Source: Myxococcaceae bacterium (GTDB lineage: Bacteria; Myxococcota; Myxococcia; Myxococcales; Myxococcaceae). Taken from it: DNA of 64,000 nt. Below the pieces are notes generated by a model. It saw only the letters and a list, made by a program, of their open reading frames with translations, did no database searches and was not told the DNA's origin. Positions 1 to 8,782 of the stretch are shown here, piece after piece. A program made the position numbers and the translations under genes. Location of the stretch: NCBI GenBank assembly GCA_017881265.1, contig JADGRA010000062.1:1-64000 (forward strand), in the 5' to 3' direction. Position 1 is the stretch's first letter. Every line of letters starts with the position of its first letter.

Positions 1-2
1 AC

Positions 3-404
3 GGCGGCGGCGGGGGTGGCTACGGCGGCGGTGGGGGTGGCGGCGGCGGCTACGGCGGCGGTGGGGGCGGCGGCTACGGCGGCGGTGGTGGGGGCGGCGG
101 CTACGGCGGTGGTGTGGGCGGCGGCTTCGGCGGCGGTGGGGGCGGCGGCAATGGAGCCGGCGACGACGAGCGCCGGGGCACCCGCGGCGGCTTCGGGCGC
201 AAGAAGGTGTGCCGCTTCTGCACCGAGAAGAGCAAGCCGGACTACAAGGACCAGGCGGCGCTCAAGTACTTCGTGACCGAGCGCGGGAAGATTATTCCCC
301 GCCGCATCTCCGGCAACTGCGCCAAGCACCAGCGCCAGGTGGCGACCGCCATCAAGCGCGCCCGTGGCATCGCGCTCATCCCGTACAACGCGCTGGTGGG
401 GTAG
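3..404 (+). CDS. rpsR: 30S ribosomal protein bS18, 5' end beyond window, Gly/Tyr-rich N-terminal extension
   Basis: C-terminal part [63 protein letters not shown] is canonical S18; frame open to the left edge. Confidence 0.95.
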   Translation, partial: GGGGGGYGGGGGGGGGYGGGGGGGYGGGGGGGGYGGGVGGGFGGGGGGGNGAGDDERRGTRGGFGRKKVCRFCTEKSKPDYKDQAALKYFVTERGKIIPRRISGNCAKHQRQVATAIKRARGIALIPYNALVG

Positions 405-414
405 GGAGCAAGCC

Positions 415-867
415 ATGCCGATGAAAGTCATCCTCCGCGAGGACGTCCCCAACCTGGGCAAGTCCGGGGACCTCGTCTCCGTGAAGCCGGGCTTCGGGCG
501 CAACTACCTGCTTCCCCGCAAGCTGGCCGTGCTGGCCAACGAGTCCAACGTGCGGCAGTTGGCCCACGACCGCGAAGTCATCGCCGCCCAGCAGGCGAAG
601 CTGCGGGGCGCCGCCCAGACGCAAGCCCAGAAGCTGGAGGCAGTGGTGGTGCGCATCAGCCGTAAGGTGGGCGAGCAGGACAAGCTCTTCGGCAGCGTCA
701 CCTCGCTGGACATCGCCGAGGCCCTGGCCGCGCAGGGGCTGAAGGTGGACCGCCGGTCCATCCACCTGGCCGAGCCCATCAAGACGACGGGGAAGCACGC
801 CGTGGAAATCCGCCTGCACCGGGAAGTCACCTCCACCATTCATGTCGAGGTCTCGCCGCAGGCCTGA
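415..867 (+). CDS. rplI: 50S ribosomal protein bL9
   Basis: MKVILREDVPNLGKSGDLVSVKPGFGRNYLLPRKLA motif; follows rpsR. Confidence 0.96.
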   Translation: MPMKVILREDVPNLGKSGDLVSVKPGFGRNYLLPRKLAVLANESNVRQLAHDREVIAAQQAKLRGAAQTQAQKLEAVVVRISRKVGEQDKLFGSVTSLDIAEALAAQGLKVDRRSIHLAEPIKTTGKHAVEIRLHREVTSTIHVEVSPQA

Positions 868-960
868 GGCAGGTGTAAGGCGCGGGCCCCGGCCGGTTCC
901 GGGGGGTTGTCAGGGGAACCGCGGATGGTTCCCTGAAGTATGAGGAGCGAGAGTCCAGCA

Positions 961-2325
961 ATGGCGGTGGGGCGGCTGGAGACTTCGGAGTTACGGCGGC
1001 CATTGCAGGACCTGGCCGCCGAGCGGGCCGTGCTGGGCGCCATCCTCACCGACAACACGGTGGTGGCGGCGGTGGCGGAAGTGGTGCACCCGGACGACTT
1101 CGCAAGCCCGGGCCACGTCCACATCTTCTCCGCCATGTTGGGGCTCGACTCCACCCAACGTCCGGTGGACCACCTCACCCTCAGCGAGGAGCTGAAGCGG
1201 CGGGGCCAGCTGCAGGCCGTCGGCGGTCCGGCCTACCTCATGTCCCTGGACCAGGTGGTGCCGGTGCCCTCCAGCGCCGTCACCTACGCCAACATCGTCA
1301 AGGACCAGGCGGTGCGTCGCCGGCTGGCCGAGGCGGGCCGGGAAATCCAGGAGCTGGCCAGCCAGGACTCGGGCGAGCTCGACGCCATCCTGGACGAGGC
1401 CGAGCGCCGCGTCTTCCTCCTCGCGGAACGCAAGCGCGAGGGGGACCTGAAGCCGGTGCGCGAGCTGATGGAGCGCACCCTGGACCTGCTGGACCGGATG
1501 AAGCTGTCGGCCAGCGGCGTCACCGGGCTGTCCACCGGCTTCCTCGACCTGGACATGCAGCTGACCGGCTTTCACAAGGGCGAGCTGCTGGTGCTGGCCG
1601 CCCGGCCGGGCGTCGGCAAGACGTCGCTGGCGATGAATATTGCCCTGCACGTCGCCCTGAAGGAGTCGGTGCCGGTGGGAATTTTCTCCCTGGAGATGCC
1701 CGCCGACCAGCTGCTGATGCGGCTTCTGGCTGCCTCCGCCCGGGTGGACATGAAGCGCCTGCGCGGAGGACGTCTCACCGCGCACGACGAGGAGAAATTC
1801 CAGGAGGTGGCGGGAAGCCTCTTCAATGCCCCCCTGTACATCGACGACACCGGGGCCCTGTCCCCCTTCGACCTGCGGGCCAAGGCCCGCCGGCTGAAGC
1901 AGAAGAATGCGCAGCTCGGCCTCCTGGTGGTGGACTACCTGCAGCTGATGCACCAGAAGGGCCGGGTGGAGAGCCGGCAGCTGGAAGTCTCGGAAATCTC
2001 CCGCTCCCTTAAGGCACTGGCCAAGGAGCTGGACTGCCCCATCCTCGCGCTGAGCCAGCTCAACCGGAAGGTGGAGGAACGCAAGGGCGGCCGGCCCATG
2101 CTGTCGGACCTGCGCGAGTCGGGCGCCATTGAACAGGACGCTGACGTCGTCATGTTCATCCACCGCGACGACGAGGAGGACACGGACCCGGGTGGCTACG
2201 GCTCCCGCGGCGCGGTACCGGTGGAGCTGATTATTGCCAAGCAGCGCAACGGGCCGACCGGCACCATCGACCTCGTCTTCCTCTCCGAATTCACCCGCTT
2301 CGAGAGCCGCGCCCGGGAGCCCTGA
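961..2325 (+). CDS. dnaB: replicative DNA helicase DnaB
   Basis: AARPGVGKTSLAMNIA Walker A, VVDYLQLM, SRSLKALAKEL, LSQLNRKVEER; follows rplI; start could be 940. Confidence 0.96.
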   Translation: MAVGRLETSELRRPLQDLAAERAVLGAILTDNTVVAAVAEVVHPDDFASPGHVHIFSAMLGLDSTQRPVDHLTLSEELKRRGQLQAVGGPAYLMSLDQVVPVPSSAVTYANIVKDQAVRRRLAEAGREIQELASQDSGELDAILDEAERRVFLLAERKREGDLKPVRELMERTLDLLDRMKLSASGVTGLSTGFLDLDMQLTGFHKGELLVLAARPGVGKTSLAMNIALHVALKESVPVGIFSLEMPADQLLMRLLAASARVDMKRLRGGRLTAHDEEKFQEVAGSLFNAPLYIDDTGALSPFDLRAKARRLKQKNAQLGLLVVDYLQLMHQKGRVESRQLEVSEISRSLKALAKELDCPILALSQLNRKVEERKGGRPMLSDLRESGAIEQDADVVMFIHRDDEEDTDPGGYGSRGAVPVELIIAKQRNGPTGTIDLVFLSEFTRFESRAREP

Positions 2326-3070
2326 AGGCTAGTCCCTGCAGGTAGCGCCGCACCGCGCCCCGGGCCAGCGCCACCGCGGCCGGGGCCTCCAGTCCCCGGG
2401 CCAGCCCGGTGGCCAGCGTGGAGGCAAACCGGCAACCGGTGCCCCGCTGCGTCGGGCGACGCGCCAACCGCGGGCCCGTCCACTGCAGCACGCGCCTTGG
2501 CTGCACCAGCACGTCCACCGGCGGCCCGGCCAGGTGGCCCCCTTTCACCACCACGGCCGCGAAGCCTGCCGCGCACAAGGTAGCGGCCATTTCCTTCACC
2601 GCCTGGACGGAGGCGGGGATGGACGGCCCGCCGCACAGCCAGGCCAGCTCGGCCAAATTCGGCGTCAGCCACACGCGGGGACCGGCCAGGGCAACGTAGT
2701 CCTGCGGACGTAAAGCGGACAGGCGCTCGCCGCGCGAGGTGCGCACCACCGGGTCCACCACCAGCGGGACGCCGAGGCGGACGAGGCGCGGCCACAGCAC
2801 GGCCAGTGTCCGCGCGTCAGGCACCACGCCCAGCTTCACGCCGGCGGGGCGCTTCCAGGCCAACGCCGCGTCCAACTGCGCCGCCAGCAGCGGCGCACGG
2901 ACGCGGACGCTGCGGAAGTGGCGGCCTTGGGCGGTCAGGACGGTGGCCAGTCCCAGCGGGACGCCGCCCGCGGCGGACACCGCCTGGACGTCCGCCAACA
3001 GCCCCATGCGGCCGGTCGGCTCCAGGCCCGCCGCCACCAGGACGGCCGGGGGACTAGCGGCGCGTCTCAC
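2291..3070 (-). CDS. thiD: hydroxymethylpyrimidine/phosphomethylpyrimidine kinase family protein
   Basis: PfkB-like fold: LVVDPVVRTSRGERL, LTPNLAELAWL, VVVKGGHLAG, GTGCRFASTLATGLARG. Confidence 0.85.
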   Translation of the reverse strand: MRRAASPPAVLVAAGLEPTGRMGLLADVQAVSAAGGVPLGLATVLTAQGRHFRSVRVRAPLLAAQLDAALAWKRPAGVKLGVVPDARTLAVLWPRLVRLGVPLVVDPVVRTSRGERLSALRPQDYVALAGPRVWLTPNLAELAWLCGGPSIPASVQAVKEMAATLCAAGFAAVVVKGGHLAGPPVDVLVQPRRVLQWTGPRLARRPTQRGTGCRFASTLATGLARGLEAPAAVALARGAVRRYLQGLAFRAPGRGSRSG

Positions 3071-3800
3071 GGGCCTTCTGGACGAGCGCCCGGTACAGCC
3101 CGAGCTGCAGCGGCATGCTTTGCAGCAGCAGCTCCGGGTGCCACTGGACGCCCACGGCGAAGGGGTGCTCCGTGGATTCGATGGCTTCCACCACCCCGTC
3201 CGGGGAGGAGGCGCCCACCCGCAGCGTCGGCGCCAGGCGGGAGACGGCCTGGTGGTGCGTGGAATTCACCATCAGCTGTCCGCGGCCCAGCACGTCGGCC
3301 AGCGTCGAGCCCTCGCGCACCTCCACCGGGTGGCTGGGCTGCGTCCGGTCCGTGCGCTGCTCGTGCTCCTTGGCGCCAGGAAGCTCGCGGCGCAAGTCCT
3401 GGTAGAGCTCCCCGCCGAGGACGACGTTGAGCAGCTGCATGCCGCCGCAGATGGCCAGTATGGGCAACTTGCGCCGCAGCGCCGTCTGCAGCACCAGCGT
3501 CTCGAAGGCCGTGCGGCCGGGCTTGAGCGGGCCGAGCCCCTCTTTCGGGGCCTGCCCGTAGGCCTCCGGCGGGATGTCGAAGGCCCCGCCCGTCACCACC
3601 ACGCCGGCCACCCGGTCCAGGTAGGCTTCCACCACGGACGCTTCGCTGCTGAGCGGAAGCACCAGAGGCAGGCCCCCGGCGCGCAGCACGGCATCCGCGT
3701 AGGCCGTCTTGACGACGTAGCGGGAGACGTCCCCTTCGGCCTCCACGTCCGGGGTAATGCCCACCACGGGGCGACGCAGCGCAATGCCGTGCGGTCTCAC
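3054..3800 (-). CDS. class I glutamine amidotransferase-like (gamma-glutamyl-gamma-aminobutyrate hydrolase family)
   Basis: PVVGITPDVE, ILAICGGMQLLNVVLGG nucleophile region, VNSTHHQAV, GVQWHPELL. Confidence 0.9.
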   Translation of the reverse strand: MRPHGIALRRPVVGITPDVEAEGDVSRYVVKTAYADAVLRAGGLPLVLPLSSEASVVEAYLDRVAGVVVTGGAFDIPPEAYGQAPKEGLGPLKPGRTAFETLVLQTALRRKLPILAICGGMQLLNVVLGGELYQDLRRELPGAKEHEQRTDRTQPSHPVEVREGSTLADVLGRGQLMVNSTHHQAVSRLAPTLRVGASSPDGVVEAIESTEHPFAVGVQWHPELLLQSMPLQLGLYRALVQKARETRR

Positions 3801-4447
3801 GCGTCCGGTATGCCTCGTTCCTGGACGCCGCGCAGGAATTCTTCCTGCAGTAGGCGCGCCCGCCCGGCAATGTCCTCGGCGCCGAGCAAGTCCGACACCA
3901 CCGCGGCCCCGTGGGCCCCGGCCCGGGCCACGCCGCGCATGGACGCAAGCCCAATGCCGCCGATGGCCACCACCGGCAGCGGACTTGCGACCACCACCCG
4001 GGCCAGCCCCGCAAGGCCGAGGAGGGGCGCCTCCACCTGCTTACTTCTCGGGGGGAAGATGGGGCCGAGGCCGACGTAGTCCGCCCCGGCGGCCCGGGCC
4101 GCCTGCGCCTCCTCGGCGCTGCGCACCGTCACCCCCACCAGCGCCTGCGGGCCCAACAGCTGGCGGGCCTCCTCCGGCCGGAGGTCCTCCTCGCCCACAT
4201 GGACGCCATCGGCATGGGACAGCAGCGCCCAGTCCACCCTGTCATTGATGAGAAGCAGGGCCCGGGCGGCGCGGGCCTGCGCCACCGCCTGTCGGGCGAG
4301 GGCCACTGCGGCCGCACCCTGGGTGCGCTTCAGCCGCAGCTGCAGCACGCGCACCCCGCCCGAGAGCAGTGCCTGGATTTGCGCCAGCACGGGCATTTCG
4401 GGGCGGGCCGTGTCGTCAGCCAGGGCGTAGAGGCCAGGGGGAAACAT
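3797..4447 (-). CDS. thiE: thiamine phosphate synthase
   Basis: LLINDRVDWALLSHADGVHVGEEDL, ADYVGLGPIFPPRSK, VAIGGIGLASM. Confidence 0.93.
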   Translation of the reverse strand: MFPPGLYALADDTARPEMPVLAQIQALLSGGVRVLQLRLKRTQGAAAVALARQAVAQARAARALLLINDRVDWALLSHADGVHVGEEDLRPEEARQLLGPQALVGVTVRSAEEAQAARAAGADYVGLGPIFPPRSKQVEAPLLGLAGLARVVVASPLPVVAIGGIGLASMRGVARAGAHGAAVVSDLLGAEDIAGRARLLQEEFLRGVQERGIPDA

Positions 4448-4545
4448 GGGCAGGGGCCCCCGCCAGTTGACGCCGGGGGCCCGTGCGCTAAAAGTCCCGC
4501 GCCCGGGGTACTCCCGGCAAGGACTGCACGAGGCTTCACCCCAAA

Positions 4546-4728
4546 ATGGCCGACACTCTGGACCCCAAGCTGTTCGATAAGCGCACCGCCGCCCGTTACC
4601 GGGACTCCGGCCTCCTCGACGAGAAGGTGTGGGAGAAGCACCTGAAGTCGCTCCCCGACCTGGCCGAGGAGACCCTCACCGTCGAAACCCGGATGAGCTC
4701 CGACCCGGACGACGACGAGGAAGACTGA
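4546..4728 (+). CDS. small hypothetical protein, acidic C-terminus
   Basis: 60 aa ORF with ATG, immediately upstream of a DUF1844-like gene. Confidence 0.6.
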   Translation: MADTLDPKLFDKRTAARYRDSGLLDEKVWEKHLKSLPDLAEETLTVETRMSSDPDDDEED

Positions 4729-4743
4729 CGAGGGGACGAGGGC

Positions 4744-5040
4744 GTGAGTGAACGGCGCGGGGAAAGCTTCGTCATGCACGGCCCCGCGGGGACCGGCCCC
4801 ATCGACTTCACCACCTTCCTGCTCGGGCTGGCCAGCTCGGCCCTCATCCACATGGGCGCCCAGCCCCACCCCGAGACGGGCTTCGTCCAGCGGGACGAGG
4901 TGCTCGCCCGCCAGAGTCTGGACTTGCTCGCGCTCCTCAAGGAGAAGACGCGGGGCAATCTCTCCCCCGAGGAGGAGCGCCTCTTCTCCGCCCTGTTGAC
5001 GGACCTGCGCCTGAAGTTTCTTGGGAACGCCCCGCCTTGA
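4744..5040 (+). CDS. DUF1844 domain-containing protein
   Basis: IDFTTFLLGLASSALIHMGAQPHPETG pattern; stop overlaps next start. Confidence 0.8.
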   Translation: MSERRGESFVMHGPAGTGPIDFTTFLLGLASSALIHMGAQPHPETGFVQRDEVLARQSLDLLALLKEKTRGNLSPEEERLFSALLTDLRLKFLGNAPP

Positions 5041-5660
5041 GCGGTGAGGCCGGCGCGTTGCCGGGCCGCCTGCGCCTGGCCTCCCTGCTCACCGTGGTGC
5101 TGGCAGGCCTGTGCGGCCTCTTCTCGTCCTGGGACGGCTTCTCGCTGGTGCGTCTGGACGAGTTGAAACAGGCCCAGCCAATCTTCAAGTCCTCGGCGGA
5201 CCCGGCCCTGGCCGAGCGGCTGTGGGCCTCCCGGCTGCTCGCACTGGAGCACATGCGCGAGCCGCGCATGGTGGTGCTGTTTGCCCTGGCGCTGGCCTGT
5301 TCCTTGACCTTCGTCGCCTCCACCCGGCTGCTGCGGCCGGCGGGGTTTCCGCGCGAGGGCGTGCGGCGCATCCTCGTCTGGGGGCTGGTGGCGGCCGCCG
5401 CGCTGCGCACCATCAACGGCGCCCAGGACACCGTGCTGGACCAGGGCACGGCGGAGGTCATGCGGCAGGGCCTGGCATTGCCCGACGGGCTGTCCGGCAC
5501 CAGCGCGGAGGAAGTGCGGCGCATGCTTGGGCCGGCCATCTTCCTCTTCACCATCCTGCGGACGGTGCTGGTGGTGGGGCCGTTCCTCCTGCTGAGTCAG
5601 TACTTCCGCTCGGCCAGGGTGAAGGAGTGGGTGGCCCGCGAGGACGCCAAGTCCCCGTGA
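5037..5660 (+). CDS. hypothetical membrane protein
   Basis: several hydrophobic segments; ATGA-type coupling to both neighbours. Confidence 0.6.
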   Translation: MSGEAGALPGRLRLASLLTVVLAGLCGLFSSWDGFSLVRLDELKQAQPIFKSSADPALAERLWASRLLALEHMREPRMVVLFALALACSLTFVASTRLLRPAGFPREGVRRILVWGLVAAAALRTINGAQDTVLDQGTAEVMRQGLALPDGLSGTSAEEVRRMLGPAIFLFTILRTVLVVGPFLLLSQYFRSARVKEWVAREDAKSP

Positions 5661-6190
5661 GCGAGCCTGCACCAGCCTCAAAGCACCACGGCGCGGACCA
5701 GACGGGCCTGCGCCTCATCATCGGCTACAAGCTGCTGAAGGGCGCCCTCGCCATCGCCTCCGGCATCGTCATCGGCGGGGCCCTGGCCTTCGGCTTCGGA
5801 CCCAAGTTGCAGGAGCACGCCGCCCGCGTGCACGAGCACGTCACGAGCGCTTGGGCACTGCATGCGGCCGAGCTGATCAGCAAATTGACGACGCCGCGCT
5901 GGCTGCGCTGGTCCGCGTTGGCGCTCGAGCTCGACGGAGCGGTGTGCTGGCTCGAGGCGTGGGCGCTGAAGGAAGGACACGCCTGGGGCCCCTGGCTGGT
6001 GGTGGTCATCACCGCGCTCTTCCTCCCGGCGGAAGTCTTCGAGCTGGTGCGCAGCCCGCGCCTCAGCCGCGCGTTGCTCCTGGTCGGCAACATGGGCGTC
6101 CTGGTGTTTCTCGCCTGGTACGCGCGGCGCCACGCTTCCCGCCGGGTGCCTCGGGACATGCCTCCGCCGCCGCCCGCGACACCGGCCTGA
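5657..6190 (+). CDS. DUF2127-like membrane protein
   Basis: LRLIIGYKLLKGALAIASGI, FLPAEVFELVRSPRLSRALLLVGN; GTG start overlapping previous stop. Confidence 0.7.
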   Translation: MSEPAPASKHHGADQTGLRLIIGYKLLKGALAIASGIVIGGALAFGFGPKLQEHAARVHEHVTSAWALHAAELISKLTTPRWLRWSALALELDGAVCWLEAWALKEGHAWGPWLVVVITALFLPAEVFELVRSPRLSRALLLVGNMGVLVFLAWYARRHASRRVPRDMPPPPPATPA

Positions 6191-6244
6191 GTCCTGGAAG
6201 CCTCCCAGCGCGAGGGCCGCAATGCGGCGGCGCGCGTCCCGAAC

Positions 6245-6649
6245 TCACGTCACCAGCTTCGCCATCATCCAGACGAAGAGGAGCAGCTGGACGCAGAAGA
6301 ACGCTGCTCGAACGAGAACCTGCCACGGGCCAACGCCAGAGAGGTGCGCCAGCGTCTGTCCCATCCGCGCATAGAGGACAACCGGGGCCAACCCGTCAAT
6401 GGCAACAAGCCGCCCGGTGGCAAAGGCCACCAGCACAATGGCCCCAAACACCGGCAGACTTTCGAGGCAATTGGCATGGGCGTCCTCCATCCGGAGGAAT
6501 AGCGATGGGTCGTCCATGGGCTTGGCGCCCCGTGGCCAATGATTGATGCGCGTCCCCAGGGCCACTCGGACACCCCGCTGAAGAAACACGAGGACCACCA
6601 GGAGCAGGGTCCAGGCGGCGAATCCGAACAGCGCTTGAAGAGCTGACAT
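6245..6649 (-). CDS. MAPEG family membrane protein
   Basis: about 134 aa; RMEDAHANCLESLPVFGAIVLVA, YARMGQTLAHLSG. Confidence 0.85.
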   Translation of the reverse strand: MSALQALFGFAAWTLLLVVLVFLQRGVRVALGTRINHWPRGAKPMDDPSLFLRMEDAHANCLESLPVFGAIVLVAFATGRLVAIDGLAPVVLYARMGQTLAHLSGVGPWQVLVRAAFFCVQLLLFVWMMAKLVT

Positions 6650-6738
6650 GGCGTTTCCCCTTGAAAGAGTCGTGCTCGCTTCTGGTCTTGCGCCGCACGG
6701 GCCGCGGTCCCCTCCGGACTGCAACCCCCATTAGACGC

Positions 6739-7149
6739 TCACTTCAGCCCGGGCTTCTCCATGTCGCGCAGGTTGGTGCTGAAGACCTGACCGGTGGCGG
6801 TGAGGGTGACTTTCACCAGTGCCCCTCCCAGGTTGCCGTTGCGCAGAGGGTTCAGCTCCACCACCACCTTGTCGCCCGGGTTGAGCGCCTTGCGGTTCCA
6901 GCCGGTGCGGGTGAGGTTCCCGGGGCTGGTCATCTCCAGCGTCCACAGGTCGGGAGTCTTCGGGTCCTTCCCCTCGGTGTTCACCCACAGCACGACGTGC
7001 GGGTTGGTCCACTGAAACTCCTTCACCGTGCCGGTGATGGTCACCGTCTTGGTGAAGTCGAACATGGCGAAGGAGTGGTGGGCAAAGGCGGGCAGCACGA
7101 GCGCCGTGAGGGCGGCCAGCACCACCAGCCTGCGAGGAAACCGCTTCAT
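6739..7149 (-). CDS. DUF6152-like secreted protein
   Basis: signal peptide then AHHSFAMFDFTKTVTITGTVKEFQWTNPHVVLWV. Confidence 0.75.
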   Translation of the reverse strand: MKRFPRRLVVLAALTALVLPAFAHHSFAMFDFTKTVTITGTVKEFQWTNPHVVLWVNTEGKDPKTPDLWTLEMTSPGNLTRTGWNRKALNPGDKVVVELNPLRNGNLGGALVKVTLTATGQVFSTNLRDMEKPGLK

Positions 7150-7159
7150 CGGTTGACTC

Positions 7160-7987
7160 CTATTTGGCCTGCGGGACGGGATTGCCGTCCGCATGGGGAA
7201 TGGGCACGAACACGGCATTGCCCTTGTCGTCCTTGCGCTCGGCGAAGCTGCCCTGCAGGCAGACGCCTTCCACAATGTCGTACTTGCGCGCGCGCTGGCG
7301 AAAGTAAATGCGCGTCGTCTTCCAGGGCGCGGTCAGCACGTGGGGCGCAATAATCTCCAGGTCGTCGTGCAGGACATCGGCTGCAGCCAGGTGGATGCGC
7401 TCGATGACGTGCAGGTCGCCGTTGTTGGGAATGCCGACCGCCTCGCTGACGGCCAGGTAGGCCTGGGGCAGCACCCCGATGGTGTCCACCACCAGGGTGT
7501 CGCCTTCCCAGTGGCCGATGGAGTGGCCGTGAAACGTCGGGTCCGGGTCTGCTGGGTGGGGGCGCCCGTCGGTGTAGATGCGCCGCAGGCGGTTCCCGTC
7601 CATCTCCCCGAGGATGGTGACTCGTCCCGGCGTGAAGAGGAACTCGAAGGCATTGTGGGTGATGAGCATCCAGGTGGGCATGCCCTCCGGGAGGCAGTCG
7701 ATGAAGAGCCCCTTCGGCCGCCCGGCCTTCTCCTCCGCCACCATGGCGGCAATCTGCTCGGCCACCTTCGGCTGCCAGGGCACCGGGTCGGTCCTGATGC
7801 GCTTGTCCTGGTCGGAGATGTAGGGCGTCCACACCCCGCTCCAGTCGGGAAGCTTGGCAATGGCGGCCCAGGCGCCCGGCTTGGGCGGAGGGTTGACCGT
7901 TCCTGTGGCCTGTTCCTCGGCGCGCAGCGGGCCTGCGAGCGACAAGACCGCGGCCGCGAGGAGCACAGCGCGTTTCCATCGGTTCAT
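7160..7987 (-). CDS. secreted protein of unknown function
   Basis: signal peptide; PDWSGVWTPYI, GHSIGHWEGDTLVVDTIG; immediately upstream of the DUF6152-like gene on the same strand. Confidence 0.7.
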   Translation of the reverse strand: MNRWKRAVLLAAAVLSLAGPLRAEEQATGTVNPPPKPGAWAAIAKLPDWSGVWTPYISDQDKRIRTDPVPWQPKVAEQIAAMVAEEKAGRPKGLFIDCLPEGMPTWMLITHNAFEFLFTPGRVTILGEMDGNRLRRIYTDGRPHPADPDPTFHGHSIGHWEGDTLVVDTIGVLPQAYLAVSEAVGIPNNGDLHVIERIHLAAADVLHDDLEIIAPHVLTAPWKTTRIYFRQRARKYDIVEGVCLQGSFAERKDDKGNAVFVPIPHADGNPVPQAK

Positions 7988-8067
7988 GCTTTCCCCCAAC
8001 GTCGGTCTCCGGAGCCGAAGGCGAACTCATTTCCGGCTCGCCAGTCAAACGCTTGTCAGTGGCGGTA

Positions 8068-8597
8068 CGTTTCGGACGAGACCTGTCGGCGTGGTTTGCG
8101 GCCGATGGGCGAACGGTCCACTTCAGCGCTGCATGGGCCGGAGGCCCCCCCAAGTCTACACGATGACGGTCGATTCACCGGAGTTTCGACCGCTCGGCTT
8201 TGGAGACGCTCAATTGCTGTCGGTCTCGTCTTCGGGCGAGCTCGCGCTCTTCCTTCGTCCCAAGTCGGATGGCTTCGCCCGAGGGTCGGGCACGCTCGCC
8301 CGAGTCGCGGCCATGGGAGGGACACCGCGCGAACTCGCAACCCAGATCGAGGACGCCGACTGGGCACCTGACGGAGACTGCATGGCTGTCGTACGATTCG
8401 ACGGAGTTCGTAGCCGCCTCGAATTCCCCATCGGCCATGTGCTCTTCGATTCGAGCGGTCGAATAAGCAGTCCTAGAGTCTCACCCTCCGCCGACCGCGT
8501 TGCGTTCGTGGACAGGATGCATATTGCGTCGGCTGCCGAGGCGACCAGGACGACGAACAGGCAGGATTTCCCCCTCCGAGAGACCGGCAACGCTTGA
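8068..8597 (+). pseudogene. remnant of a PD40 (TolB-like beta-propeller) protein, probably from a Ser/Thr kinase-PD40 protein
   Basis: RDLSAWFAADGRTVHFSAAWAGGPP in one frame, then QVYTMTVDSPEFRPLGFGDAQLLSVSSSGELALFL in another; frame change at a C7 run (8145-8151); no kinase domain, no proper C-terminus. Confidence 0.7.
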
Positions 8598-8782
8598 ACC
8601 TGGAACAACAGCCTTTGACGCCGGAAGTCACGGGTTCAAGTCCCGAACTCCCCGCTTCCAAATCGTTGAACTTGCTGCGGGTTTCTGAGGCGTGCGAAGT
8701 GTCCGCCACGGATCCGCCACGACCACCCCGCTCCATAGTGGTCCGGGTCGGGAGGGCCAGCGGCCCAGCGCGAGCCGCAAGC

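Noticed and set aside
4448-4545. TPP riboswitch upstream of thiE; GC-rich inverted repeat GGGCCCCCG/CGGGGGCCC at 4454-4482
   Set aside because: The hairpin is real, but no conserved thi-box elements were found, so a riboswitch is not supported.
8600-8670. Complete tRNA gene
   Set aside because: Only a T-arm-like 3' portion; no pairing 5' acceptor strand or convincing anticodon arm.
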